Assembly (NCBI GenBank): GCA_964242215.1
Contig: CAXTCJ010000004.1
Coordinates: 42,612-106,611, forward strand
Reading direction: 5' to 3'
Source: LMUY01 sp964242215
GTDB lineage: Bacteria; Pseudomonadota; Alphaproteobacteria; Acetobacterales; Acetobacteraceae
DNA length: 64,000 nucleotides
Of this stretch, positions 55,358-63,983 are shown in pieces. The notes beneath the pieces are model-generated. The model was not told the DNA's origin. It ran no database searches and worked only from the letters and a program-made list of their open reading frames with translations. Position 1 is the first letter of the stretch. Every line of letters starts with the position of its first letter. Made by a program: the position numbers and the translations under genes.

Positions 55358-56970
55358 GCGTCGACGGTCTCCTGCCAGTGTGCGCCGGGCACGGCGGCGA
55401 ACAGGGCCTTGGTATAGGGGTGCTCGGGCGCATGGAAGATCTCGGCGGTCGGTGCCACTTCGACGATCCGCCCCTGCCGCATCACCGCGATCCGGTCGCA
55501 CACCTGCAGCGCCACGCGCAAATCGTGGGTCACGAACACCATGCTGAGGTCGAAGCGCGCCTTGATGTCCGCCAGCAACGCCAGCACGCGCGCCTGCACC
55601 GAGACGTCCAGCGCCGACACCGGCTCGTCCGCGACCAGGATCTCCGGGCGCAGGGCGAGGGCACGCGCGATGCCGATGCGCTGGCGTTGGCCGCCGCTGA
55701 ATTCGTGCGGGAAGCGGTTGGCGGCCGCCGGGTCGAGCCCGACCAGGTCCAGCAAGGCCACGGCTTCTTCCCGTGCCTTGGCGGGTGCGGTGCCGTGGAT
55801 GATTGGGCCCTCGGCGATGATGTCCACCACGCGCTGCCGCGGGTCGAGCGAGCCGTACGGGTCCTGGAACACCATCTGCACACGCTTGCGGGTCGGGCGC
55901 AGCTCCCGCCGGCCGAGCCGGGCGATGTCGTGGCCGGACAGCAGGATCTCGCCGCCGTCGACCGGCATCAGCCGCGTGATCGCGCGGGCCAGCGTGCTCT
56001 TGCCGGAGCCGCTCTCGCCCACCAGGCCCAGCGTCTCGCCGCGGCGCAGATCCATCGCCACCCCGTCCAGCGCACGCGTGACCCGGCCGCCGAACAGTGA
56101 CCGCGCGCCGTAGGTTTTCACGACCTGTCGCGCTTGCAGGATCAGCGGCGCCGTCGAGGCCGGCTTGGCGACCGGAGGCACCAGGCGGGGCACCGCGGCG
56201 AGCAGTCCGCGGGTGTAGGGATGCTGTGGCGCATGCAAGACGGCGGTGCGCGGTCCCTGCTCGACCAGCGTGCCTTTCTGCAGCACGGCGACGGTGTCGG
56301 CGATGTCGGCCACCACGCCGAAATCGTGCGTGATGAACAGGACGGCGGTGCCTTGCCGCGCCTGCAACTCGCGGATCAGGAGCAGGATCTGCGCCTGCGT
56401 GGTCACGTCTAGTGCGGTGGTCGGCTCGTCGGCAATCAGGATCTGCGGGTCCAGCGCCAACGCCATCGCGATCATCGCGCGCTGCCGTTGTCCGCCGCTG
56501 AGTTGGTGCGGGTAGGAACGGAGCAGCCGGGCCGGTTCTGGTAGATGCACGCCCTCTAGCAGCTCCACCATCCGGTCGCGGCGGGCGGTGCGGCCGAGCT
56601 TGGTGTGGATGCGCAGGATCTCGGCGAGTTGGCGGCCGATCGTGTGCAGCGGGTTCAGCGCCGTCATCGGCTCCTGGAAGATCATCGCGATCTTGGCGCC
56701 GCGGATCGTCCGCATTTGCGCCGCACTCGCCTTCGCCAGGTCCTGCCCGCCGAACCGGATCGCCCCGCTGCGCACGTGCACCCGCGGGCCCGGCAGCAGT
56801 CCCAGGATCGAGCGCGCCACCAGCGACTTGCCGGAGCCGCTCTCGCCGATCAGGCAGGTGACCTCGCCGGCCCGCAGCTCCAGGCTGACATCGGTGACCG
56901 CGTTCGCGCGATCGGCCCCTGGCGGCAGCGCGATGGTGAGGTTTTCGAGTTCGAGGACCGGGCCGCTCAT
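55354..56970 (-). CDS. Fused dipeptide/oligopeptide ABC importer ATPase (DppD-DppF)
   Basis: The 538-aa protein has two ABC ATPase domains in tandem. The first has Walker A LIGESGSGKSLVARSILG (about 39-56), LSGGQRQRAMIAMAL and LIADEPTTALDVTTQAQI. The second has LVGESGSGKSTLARAI, FSGGQRQRIGIARALAL and LVADEPVSALDVSVQ. It is the fused form of OppD and OppF. Its start overlaps the permease stop as ATGA and its stop overlaps the amidase start, so importer and amidase are translationally linked. Confidence 0.95.
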   Translation of the reverse strand: MSGPVLELENLTIALPPGADRANAVTDVSLELRAGEVTCLIGESGSGKSLVARSILGLLPGPRVHVRSGAIRFGGQDLAKASAAQMRTIRGAKIAMIFQEPMTALNPLHTIGRQLAEILRIHTKLGRTARRDRMVELLEGVHLPEPARLLRSYPHQLSGGQRQRAMIAMALALDPQILIADEPTTALDVTTQAQILLLIRELQARQGTAVLFITHDFGVVADIADTVAVLQKGTLVEQGPRTAVLHAPQHPYTRGLLAAVPRLVPPVAKPASTAPLILQARQVVKTYGARSLFGGRVTRALDGVAMDLRRGETLGLVGESGSGKSTLARAITRLMPVDGGEILLSGHDIARLGRRELRPTRKRVQMVFQDPYGSLDPRQRVVDIIAEGPIIHGTAPAKAREEAVALLDLVGLDPAAANRFPHEFSGGQRQRIGIARALALRPEILVADEPVSALDVSVQARVLALLADIKARFDLSMVFVTHDLRVALQVCDRIAVMRQGRIVEVAPTAEIFHAPEHPYTKALFAAVPGAHWQETVDA

Positions 56971-57830
56971 CGGTCGCGCAGCCGGGGGTTCAGCGCCTCG
57001 TTCAGTCCGTCACCGGCGAGGTTGATGCCGAGCACCGTCAACAGGATCGCGATGCCCGGGAAGGTGCAGATCCACCAGGCGGAGCGCAGAACGGCGCGGC
57101 CGGCGCTGATGATCAGCCCCCAGCTCATGACGTTGGGGTCGCCCAGGCCGAGGAACGCCAGCCCGGCCTCCAGCAGGATGGAGGTGCCGATCAGCAGCGA
57201 GCCGACGGGGATGATGGACGAGGTGCAGTTCGGCAGCATGTGGCGGAAAATGATGCGGCTGTCGCTGGCGCCGAGCCCGGTGCAGGCCAGCACGAATTCT
57301 CGTGCGTTGAGCGACACGAACTCGCCGCGTACCAGGCGGGCGATGCCGGGCCAGGACACGGCGGCGATGGCGAAGATCTCGGTGGTGACGGAGGGCGACA
57401 GGATGGCGACGATCAGGATGGCGAGCACGAAAGACGGGATGGTCTGGAAGAACTCCGTCAGCCGCATCAGCGCCACTTCGACCGGGCCGCGGTAATAGCC
57501 GGACAGCCCGCCGACGATCACGCCGAACACGATGGCGGCAAGCGTGGCGCCGACGCCGACCAGCAGCGAGGTGCGCGCGCCATGGGCGATGCCGGCGGCC
57601 ACGTCCCGGCCGAGCGTGTCGGTACCGAGCAGGAATTGACGGCCAGGGGGCTGCAGCGCCGGGCCGGCTAGGCGGAACGGGTCGCCGGGATAGAGCACGG
57701 GCGTGAGCACGACCAATAGGAGGAGACAAAGCAGCAAGGCGGCGCCTAATACAGCCAGCCGGTTGCGTGCGAACCTTGCCAGCACGCTAAAGGGCCCGCG
57801 GTTCGGATCGGTCAAGCTTCGCACCGTCAT
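56967..57830 (-). CDS. Oligopeptide-type ABC importer permease DppC
   Basis: The 287-aa permease has an N-terminal helix, the OppC_N-like region LGTDTLGRDVAAGIAHGARTSLLVG, and the transport signature LGASDSRIIFRHMLPN. The predicted ATG at 57830 lies inside the terminal inverted repeat of a MITE-like element (57824-57963). A GTG at 57824 or 57785 is possible, but neither has a clear ribosome binding site. Confidence 0.92.
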   Translation of the reverse strand: MTVRSLTDPNRGPFSVLARFARNRLAVLGAALLLCLLLLVVLTPVLYPGDPFRLAGPALQPPGRQFLLGTDTLGRDVAAGIAHGARTSLLVGVGATLAAIVFGVIVGGLSGYYRGPVEVALMRLTEFFQTIPSFVLAILIVAILSPSVTTEIFAIAAVSWPGIARLVRGEFVSLNAREFVLACTGLGASDSRIIFRHMLPNCTSSIIPVGSLLIGTSILLEAGLAFLGLGDPNVMSWGLIISAGRAVLRSAWWICTFPGIAILLTVLGINLAGDGLNEALNPRLRDR

Positions 57831-57963
57831 GCCAGGGCTTGACCCTGGTATCCACGGCGTTGCGCAGACACCGGCCTCGCCTGTGTCGCACGCGACGTGC
57901 CCAGCACTCGTCTGACGTCATCAGCCCAACCCCGTGGATACCAGGGTCAAGCCCTGGCATGAC
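57824..57963. repeat. MITE-like repeat with terminal inverted repeats, copy 2
   Basis: A 140-bp noncoding element similar to 47289-47430 along its whole length, with matching inverted ends. It lies between the two permease genes of the oligopeptide-type importer and contributes the likely start codon of the second. No target-site duplication is evident. Confidence 0.85.
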
Positions 57964-57997
57964 TGTGTGGAGGTCGAGCAACCCTGCAGAGATCACG

Positions 57998-58969
57998 CTA
58001 AATCGCCATTCGGGGGTCGAGGGTCACGTAGATCAGGTCCACCACCAGGTTGATCACGACCACAAGGCAGGCCGAGATGAAGAAGATGCCGAGCAGCAGG
58101 TTCAAGTCGCGCGACTGCAAGGCGTCGAAGGCGAGGGTGCCGAGGCCGGGCCAGCCGAACACCGTCTCCACCACGATGGAACCGCCGATCAGATTGCCCG
58201 CCTGCACGCCGGCCATGGTGACGACGGGGAGGATCGCGTTGCCCAGCACGTGCCCGGTCATGATGCGGCGCTCCGTCTGCCCTTTGGCGCGCGCGGTGGT
58301 GACGTAGTCGATGCCGACCTGCTCCAGGACGGAGGCGCGCATCACCCGTGCGTAGAGCGCGAGGTAGAACAGCGACAGTGCCACGGCCGGCATGACGAGG
58401 TGGTGCGCGACGTCCACGACCTCGTCCCAGCCCTCGTTGAACGCGCCGACGGTGTCGAAGCCGCTGGTGGGCAGCCAGCCGAGATGGATGGCGAACACCA
58501 CGATCATCATCAGCCCCAGCCAGAAACCCGGCGTGGCGTAGGCGACCAGGCTGACCAGGCTGATCACGTTGTCTCGCCAGGTGTTCCGCCCGGTCGCCGC
58601 CACCAAGCCGAGCCCGGTGCCGAGCACCAAGGCGGTAACGTACGCGGTCAGCATCAGCAGCCCGGTTGGCCACAGCCGGTCCAGGATCAGCGACAGCACC
58701 GGGCTGTCGTTGCGGAACGAATAGCCCAGGTCGAAATGCAGCATGTTGAGCAAGTAGATGCCGAATTGCGTGCTGAGCGGCTGGTCCAGCCCGAAGCGGT
58801 GCCGCAGCAAAGCCATGTATTCCGGCGTCGCAGCACCACTCTCCCCCGCCAGCACCGACGCCGCGTCGCCCGGCGCCAGGTGAATCAGGAAGAAGTTTAG
58901 CACCACGATGCCGACCACCACGGGGATCGCCAGCAACACGCGATAGCCGACGTAGCGCAGCAGCCGCAC
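57998..58969 (-). CDS. Oligopeptide-type ABC importer permease DppB
   Basis: The 323-aa permease begins RLLRYVGYRVLLAIPVVVGIVV (first helix), then a long loop with HRFGLDQPLSTQFGIYL, and the transport signature TTARAKGQTERRIMTGHVLGNAILP. The GTG at 58969 follows the binding-protein stop by four bases. The pair DppB/DppC is interrupted only by the repeat element. Confidence 0.93.
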   Translation of the reverse strand: MRLLRYVGYRVLLAIPVVVGIVVLNFFLIHLAPGDAASVLAGESGAATPEYMALLRHRFGLDQPLSTQFGIYLLNMLHFDLGYSFRNDSPVLSLILDRLWPTGLLMLTAYVTALVLGTGLGLVAATGRNTWRDNVISLVSLVAYATPGFWLGLMMIVVFAIHLGWLPTSGFDTVGAFNEGWDEVVDVAHHLVMPAVALSLFYLALYARVMRASVLEQVGIDYVTTARAKGQTERRIMTGHVLGNAILPVVTMAGVQAGNLIGGSIVVETVFGWPGLGTLAFDALQSRDLNLLLGIFFISACLVVVINLVVDLIYVTLDPRMAI

Positions 58970-58973
58970 GGCG

Positions 58974-60575
58974 TTACGCCTCCATCCACGCCCGCTCGAA
59001 CGCCTGCTGGGTGCCGAGCGGCCCGGTGGTGTGGTCGTGCAGCTTCTTGTTGAAGACGCTGACGTACTCCACGTCGATCAGCCAAACCAGCGGGCTGTCC
59101 TCCACCAGGATCTTCTGCACCTTCTTGTAGATGTCGCCGCGCTTCGTCGGGTCCACCTCCCGCGCGCCGGCGGCGAGCAGGCTGTCGATCTCCGGGTTGG
59201 AGTAGAAGCTGTTGTTGACGAAGGTCACACCCTTGCGGATCTGCGAGCTGAGGTATTGGCGGTTCAGCCCGATCACCGGGTCGATGCCTTGGCTGAGGAA
59301 CGGCTCGTTGATGTCGTAATCGTACTCGGTATAGACGCGGCGCAGCCAGGCTGCCGTATCCTCGGACCGCAGCGTCACATCGATGCCGACCGGCGCCAGC
59401 GCCTGCTTGATGTATTCGGCCTGCCGCAGCCATTGCTCGCCGAAGGAGTTCACCTCCAGGTGCACGGCAAAGCGCATGCCGCCGTCGCCTCGTGGTACGC
59501 CGGCGCCATCTAGTAGCTTGTTCGCGATGTCCAGCCGGTTCGGCACGTCGAAATGGATGACATCATCGGTGTAAAGCCCATCCGGGGCGAATTTGCGGCT
59601 GAGCGGGCCAGTGGCGGGCTCGCCGTAGCCGTACATCACGTCCTTGAGGATCACCTTGCGGTCGATCGCGTAGGCGATGGCCTGGCGCACCTCTTTCTTG
59701 TCGAGATGCGGGTGCTTGCTGTTCAGCTCCAGCACGCTCAGCGCCGGCGTCATCTCGTAGCCGCGCGTCTCGAGGCCCAGGATCGGGTTGGTTTTCATGC
59801 GCGCCAGGTCGGAGTAGTTGACGGCGCTATACGCAGCGAAGTGCGTCTCCCCGGCCTCCATCGCGGCGGAGCGGGTGGCGGCGTCGGGGATGAAGCGGGC
59901 GATGATGCGGTTGAGGTAGGGCAGCCCCGGCTTCCAATATTTGTCGTTGCGGTCCAGCCGCACGTACTGGCCGTGTTCCCACTGCACGAACTTGTAGGGC
60001 CCGGTGCCGATCGGCTTGTTCGCGGTCGGGTTCTGCATGATGTCGGTGCCCTCGAACACCGATTTGCAGACGATCGGCAGATCCCGCCCGGCCAGCGCCT
60101 TCATGAGGTAGGGCGCGGGATTGGCGAGGTGCAGCACCGCGGTCAACGGGTCCGGCGTTTCCACCGCGGTGAGCTCGGCCAGAATCACGGGGGCGGTCGG
60201 GTGATACTTCTTGAGGATCTCCATGTAGGAGTACTGCACGTCAGCGCTGGTGAACGGCTTGCCGTTGTGGAAGGTCACGCCGTCCTGCAGCTTGAAGGTG
60301 ATCGTCTTGCCGTCCGGCGCGATGTCCCACGACTTGGCCAGGTTTGGCTGCGGCTTGAGATCCCAGTCGTACGTGACCAGCCCCTCATACACCTGTGTGG
60401 CGATCGGCGGAATATTGCCGGCCGAGACGGCGTAATGCGCCAGCGTGGAGGGTTCGGGCGTGACGATCATGACCATCGTGCCACCGCGCACCGGCTCCGC
60501 TGCGCGGCTGGTGCCCCCGAGCGCTGCAAGCCCAAAGGGCAAAGCAAGCGCAGTGCGGCGCGAAATCTTAGTCAT
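58974..60575 (-). CDS. Dipeptide/oligopeptide-type ABC substrate-binding protein
   Basis: The 533-aa extracytoplasmic solute-binding family 5 protein has a Tat-like signal (ISRRTALALPFGLAALGG). It contains NLAKSWDIAPDGKTITFKLQDGVTFHNGKPFTSADV and ELNSKHPHLDKKEVRQAIAYAIDR, both typical of DppA/OppA. The ATG at 60575 has AGGA nine bases upstream. It is the first gene of the long minus-strand run and diverges from the C45 acyltransferase gene across 116 bp. Confidence 0.94.
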   Translation of the reverse strand: MTKISRRTALALPFGLAALGGTSRAAEPVRGGTMVMIVTPEPSTLAHYAVSAGNIPPIATQVYEGLVTYDWDLKPQPNLAKSWDIAPDGKTITFKLQDGVTFHNGKPFTSADVQYSYMEILKKYHPTAPVILAELTAVETPDPLTAVLHLANPAPYLMKALAGRDLPIVCKSVFEGTDIMQNPTANKPIGTGPYKFVQWEHGQYVRLDRNDKYWKPGLPYLNRIIARFIPDAATRSAAMEAGETHFAAYSAVNYSDLARMKTNPILGLETRGYEMTPALSVLELNSKHPHLDKKEVRQAIAYAIDRKVILKDVMYGYGEPATGPLSRKFAPDGLYTDDVIHFDVPNRLDIANKLLDGAGVPRGDGGMRFAVHLEVNSFGEQWLRQAEYIKQALAPVGIDVTLRSEDTAAWLRRVYTEYDYDINEPFLSQGIDPVIGLNRQYLSSQIRKGVTFVNNSFYSNPEIDSLLAAGAREVDPTKRGDIYKKVQKILVEDSPLVWLIDVEYVSVFNKKLHDHTTGPLGTQQAFERAWMEA

Positions 60576-60691
60576 TTGTGAATCCTGGGACAAACGGGCG
60601 CTCCAACGGCATTCTTCGGCTCGACCGTCAGCAATCATCATGCCACGGGGCGGTGCCCTATCATTCGAGGTGGGTGTAGAAGGTCAATCCA

Positions 60692-61858
60692 GTGCAACAC
60701 AGCGGAGGCAGCCCCGTGGTCGAACCTTGTCCCTTGATCACCGTCGCCGGGTCGCCGCACGCCCGCGGTGTCAGCTACGGCCAGCAGGCGGCGGCGCGCA
60801 TTCGGCGTGGCATCGGCCATTATGCCAGCCAGCTCCATACGCTGGGCCTGGACGACGCGGCGCTGTCCCGGCTGGTGGGGGACTACTTGCCGCTCATCGA
60901 CGCGTTCGATCCCAGCTATCAGGACGAGATGCGCGGCATTGCCACCGGCGCGGACGTCCGCTTCGAAGACATCGCGTTGCTGAATGCGCGGACCGAGATC
61001 CTGAAGCTCGCCTCCCGCCCCGACCTGCGCGCGCGACTCGCGGCGTCCGAGGATCCGGACGGTTGCACCGGGGTCGTGGCACTGCCGGCGGCGACCAAGG
61101 GCGGCACGGTGATCCATGCGCAAAACTGGGACTGGAAGGCCGAATGCGCCGAGACCGCGGTGGTGCTGCACATCAGGCGCGATGACGGGCCCGATATTCT
61201 GACCTTCACCGAGGCCGGCGCCCTGGCGCGCTCCGGGCTGAATTCGGCGGGTATTGCGATCACCGCCAACTACCTGGAATCAGACCGGGACTACCGTCAG
61301 GTCGGCGTGCCGCTCGCCCTCATCCGCCGTAAGGTGTTGGAGCAGGAGCAAGTCGCGCAGGCCATGCGGGCGGTGTACTGCACGGCCAAATCCGCCTCCA
61401 ACAACATGATGGTCAGCCATGCCGGCGGGGTCGCCATCGACTTCGAATGCGCGCCGGACGAGACGTTCCAGGTCCATGCCCTTCAGGGCCTGATCGTCCA
61501 CGCGAACCATTGGCAGAGCCCCGTCGCCTTGGGCAAGCTGCGCGACACTGGCGTGCAGAACACGCCGGACAGCCTGTATCGCGACATCCGGGTGCGCGAC
61601 CTGCTGACGTCGCATTTCGGTGCGATCACGACCGACACGGTGAAGCAGGCGTTGTTCGACGATTTTTCCACGCCGTTCTCGGTCTGCCGGCCGCCGCGGC
61701 TCAATTCGAGCAACAACCTCTCGGCGACGGTCGCGATGATCGTGATGGAGCCCGGGGCCGGCGTGATGGAGGTGGCGATGCTGCCGGCGCTGCAGCGCAG
61801 CTTCATCCGCTACAGCCTGACAATGGAAAGCGCTGCAACCCGGGCCGCCGCGGAATGA
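60692..61858 (+). CDS. C45-family autoproteolytic acyltransferase/hydrolase
   Basis: The 388-aa Ntn hydrolase is related to fungal isopenicillin N acyltransferase. The predicted self-cleavage site is Gly124-Cys125 in DPDGCTGVVAL, giving Cys125 as nucleophile. It is followed by VIHAQNWDWKAE and later NSAGIAITANYL, as in the family. Known bacterial relatives hydrolyse or transfer N-acyl groups. The GTG start at 60692 has AAGG eight bases upstream; a GTG eight codons later is possible. No signal peptide. Confidence 0.88.
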   Translation: MQHSGGSPVVEPCPLITVAGSPHARGVSYGQQAAARIRRGIGHYASQLHTLGLDDAALSRLVGDYLPLIDAFDPSYQDEMRGIATGADVRFEDIALLNARTEILKLASRPDLRARLAASEDPDGCTGVVALPAATKGGTVIHAQNWDWKAECAETAVVLHIRRDDGPDILTFTEAGALARSGLNSAGIAITANYLESDRDYRQVGVPLALIRRKVLEQEQVAQAMRAVYCTAKSASNNMMVSHAGGVAIDFECAPDETFQVHALQGLIVHANHWQSPVALGKLRDTGVQNTPDSLYRDIRVRDLLTSHFGAITTDTVKQALFDDFSTPFSVCRPPRLNSSNNLSATVAMIVMEPGAGVMEVAMLPALQRSFIRYSLTMESAATRAAAE

Positions 61859-61867
61859 TCTCTCATT

Positions 61868-61888
61868 CCCCTCCCCTTGAGGGAGGGG
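61868..61888 (+). terminator. Hairpin after the C45 gene
   Basis: A perfect 8-bp stem (CCCCTCCC with GGGAGGGG) nine bases past the C45 stop. No T-tract follows. The rest of 61859-61946 is noncoding; another arm of the same kind is at 61947-61967. Confidence 0.35.
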
Positions 61889-61946
61889 TTAGGGGAGGGG
61901 TGGTCGCGGCACATTTTTAGTAAAGTGGGCGCCGGTAAGTATGCTA

Positions 61947-62001
61947 CCCCTCCCTCGATGGGAGGGGGAGAGTAAGGCGCTACCTAAGCTCGTTCGGCCT
62001 G
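61947..62001. repeat. Left copy of a 55-bp duplication at a scaffold gap
   Basis: These 55 bases are identical to 62102-62156 and touch the N-run on its left. They include the last six codons and the stop of the QuiC-type gene (minus strand). Most likely the same sequence counted twice at two contig ends. Confidence 0.9.
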
Positions 62002-62101
62002 NNNNNNNNNNNNNNNNNNNNNNNNNNNNNNNNNNNNNNNNNNNNNNNNNNNNNNNNNNNNNNNNNNNNNNNNNNNNNNNNNNNNNNNNNNNNNNNNNNN
62101 N
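62002..62101. other. Scaffold gap of 100 N
   Basis: Exactly 100 undetermined bases, a conventional placeholder for unknown gap length. Its flanks are a perfect 55-bp direct duplication, so the true distance may be zero or negative. Confidence 0.98.
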
Positions 62102-62156
62102 CCCCTCCCTCGATGGGAGGGGGAGAGTAAGGCGCTACCTAAGCTCGTTCGGCCTG
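62102..62156. repeat. Right copy of the 55-bp duplication
   Basis: Identical to 61947-62001. It contains an inverted repeat (CCCCTCCC with GGGAGGGG) and the 3' end of the QuiC-type gene in its proper context. Confidence 0.9.
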
Positions 62157-63983
62157 GGCGGCCATGCGGAAGGCGGCGTTTGCCGCACCGAAGCCGATAC
62201 TGCCGCGCCGCTCCACCAGTTCGAAGAATAGCCGGCTCTCGAATTCGCTCGTGTAGGCATGCAGGAACTCGCCGCCAACGTCGCTGTCGTATAGCACGTT
62301 CAGCCGCCGCATCTCCTCGACCGTCTCGTCTGATAGCGGCCAGCGTGCCATCAGGTCCTCGTAATAGTTGCTCGCGATGACCAGCATCGGCGCCTGATCC
62401 TGGACCGACTGCACGGCCGCCAGCAGATCGTCGGTGGCGAAGGCGATATGTTGCACCCCGGCGCCCAACGAGCGCGTCACGAACCTCCCGGTGATCGTCT
62501 CGCGGCTGTCCGACACGTTCAGCGGCAGCCGGAACGCGCCGCCTGGGCTGATCATCGCGCGGCTACTCACCAGGCCGTACGGGTCCGACAGATCCACCGG
62601 GACCGTCGCCGTCATGCCGAAGACCGCGCGCCAGAACAGCACGGAACCATACAGCGCATTCGCTGGCATGGCCTCGGCGATGTGGTCGATCGTCGTGAGC
62701 TTAGGCCCGGCCTCAGTCGGCTCATCGGGCAGCAGGCTGAAATCGTCTTCCCAGATCGACCGCGCCGAGGGCTGCACCAAGTGCAGCAGCAAGCCGTCGG
62801 GCGCACGCAGCGCTGGGATGTCCCGCTCACCCTCGCGCACCAGGCCTCCGCGCCAGGCCGGGCAGAACAAGGCTTCGGCGCGGGCTATCGTCGCCGCCGC
62901 GTCGTCCACCCGCAACGCCATCGCACACACCGACACGCCGTGCAGCTGGAAGTGCTCGGACGCCGCGCTGTCCGGCTCGCTGTTGAGCACCAGGTTGATG
63001 TCGCCCTGCCGGTACAGCTCCACGGCCTTCGATCGGTGATGGCCGTGATGGTGGAAGCCGAGGCTGCCAAGCCGGGCGGCGAGTGCGGATCCGGTCTCGT
63101 CGTCGACGGCGAATTCGATGAACTCGACGCCGGCGATGGTGGGCGGCGGCGGGAGGCTGACCAACCCGGCCTCCGCCTCCATCAGCGCCAGGGAGCGTAG
63201 CCCGTCGCGCGCGATCATGCGGGCGGGGGCGGCGCGGAAATCGTCGTTGAAGATCTCCAGCGACAACGGCCCGGTATAGCCGCTGGCCAGCACGGCGCGC
63301 AGGAAACGCGGCACGTCCAATTCGCCCTGGCCGGGGAAGCTGCGGTAATGCCGGCTGAGCGACAACACGTCCATCGACAGCAGCGGCGCATCGGCCAGTT
63401 GCACGAAGAACACCCGCTCGCCCGGTAACGCCGCGATGCCGTCCGGGTCGTCGCCGACGGCGAGCGTGTGGAAGCTGTCCACGATCAGGCCGAGCGCCGG
63501 GTGCGCGGCTTGCTCCACGATGCGCCAGGCGTGCGCCCAGCGATTGACGTGGCGGCCCCAAGCCAACGCCTCGTAGCCGATCCGCAGGCCCCTCGCCGCC
63601 GCCCGTTCGGCCATGGCGTGCAGATCCGCTGCGGCGCGGGAATCGTCGTCGATCGCGGCCGCGGCCGTGTTGCTGCACACCAGCACCAAATCGGTGCCGA
63701 GCTGTTCCATGACGTCGAACTTGCGTTCCGCACGATCCAGGTTGCGGCCGCGCTGTGGGTCCGGCATCGCCTCGAAATCGCGGAACGGCTGGAAGATGGT
63801 GATCGCGAGGCCGAGGTCTTCGGCGATCCGGCGCACCTCGGCCGGGGAGCCGTTGAAGGTCAGCAGGTCGTTCTCGAAAATCTCCACGCCATCGAAGCCG
63901 ACCCTGGCCGCCGTGGCGAGCTTCTCGCCCAGCCCGCCGCTCAGGCAAACCGTGGCGATCGAGCGCAGGTGGCGGCCCGTCAT
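62139..63983 (-). CDS. quiC: 3-dehydroshikimate dehydratase with HPPD-like C-terminal domain (QuiC1 type)
   Basis: The 614-aa fusion has an N-terminal sugar-phosphate-isomerase-like TIM barrel at about 1-275. Metal-binding candidates there are in GYEALAWGRHVNRW, GLIVDSFHTLA, FFVQLADAP and LSLEIFNDD. A 4-hydroxyphenylpyruvate-dioxygenase-like vicinal oxygen chelate domain spans about 285-610, with two His and one Glu in TIDHIAEAM, GVQHIAFATDD and FFELVERRG. QuiC1 enzymes turn 3-dehydroshikimate into protocatechuate in the barrel domain. The role of the HPPD-like part is less clear, although its metal triad is kept. No other quinate genes are in view. Confidence 0.9.
   Translation of the reverse strand: MTGRHLRSIATVCLSGGLGEKLATAARVGFDGVEIFENDLLTFNGSPAEVRRIAEDLGLAITIFQPFRDFEAMPDPQRGRNLDRAERKFDVMEQLGTDLVLVCSNTAAAAIDDDSRAAADLHAMAERAAARGLRIGYEALAWGRHVNRWAHAWRIVEQAAHPALGLIVDSFHTLAVGDDPDGIAALPGERVFFVQLADAPLLSMDVLSLSRHYRSFPGQGELDVPRFLRAVLASGYTGPLSLEIFNDDFRAAPARMIARDGLRSLALMEAEAGLVSLPPPPTIAGVEFIEFAVDDETGSALAARLGSLGFHHHGHHRSKAVELYRQGDINLVLNSEPDSAASEHFQLHGVSVCAMALRVDDAAATIARAEALFCPAWRGGLVREGERDIPALRAPDGLLLHLVQPSARSIWEDDFSLLPDEPTEAGPKLTTIDHIAEAMPANALYGSVLFWRAVFGMTATVPVDLSDPYGLVSSRAMISPGGAFRLPLNVSDSRETITGRFVTRSLGAGVQHIAFATDDLLAAVQSVQDQAPMLVIASNYYEDLMARWPLSDETVEEMRRLNVLYDSDVGGEFLHAYTSEFESRLFFELVERRGSIGFGAANAAFRMAAQAERA

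Noticed and set aside
61941..62231. Open frame crossing the N gap
   Set aside because: It is created by undetermined bases and cannot be a supported gene.
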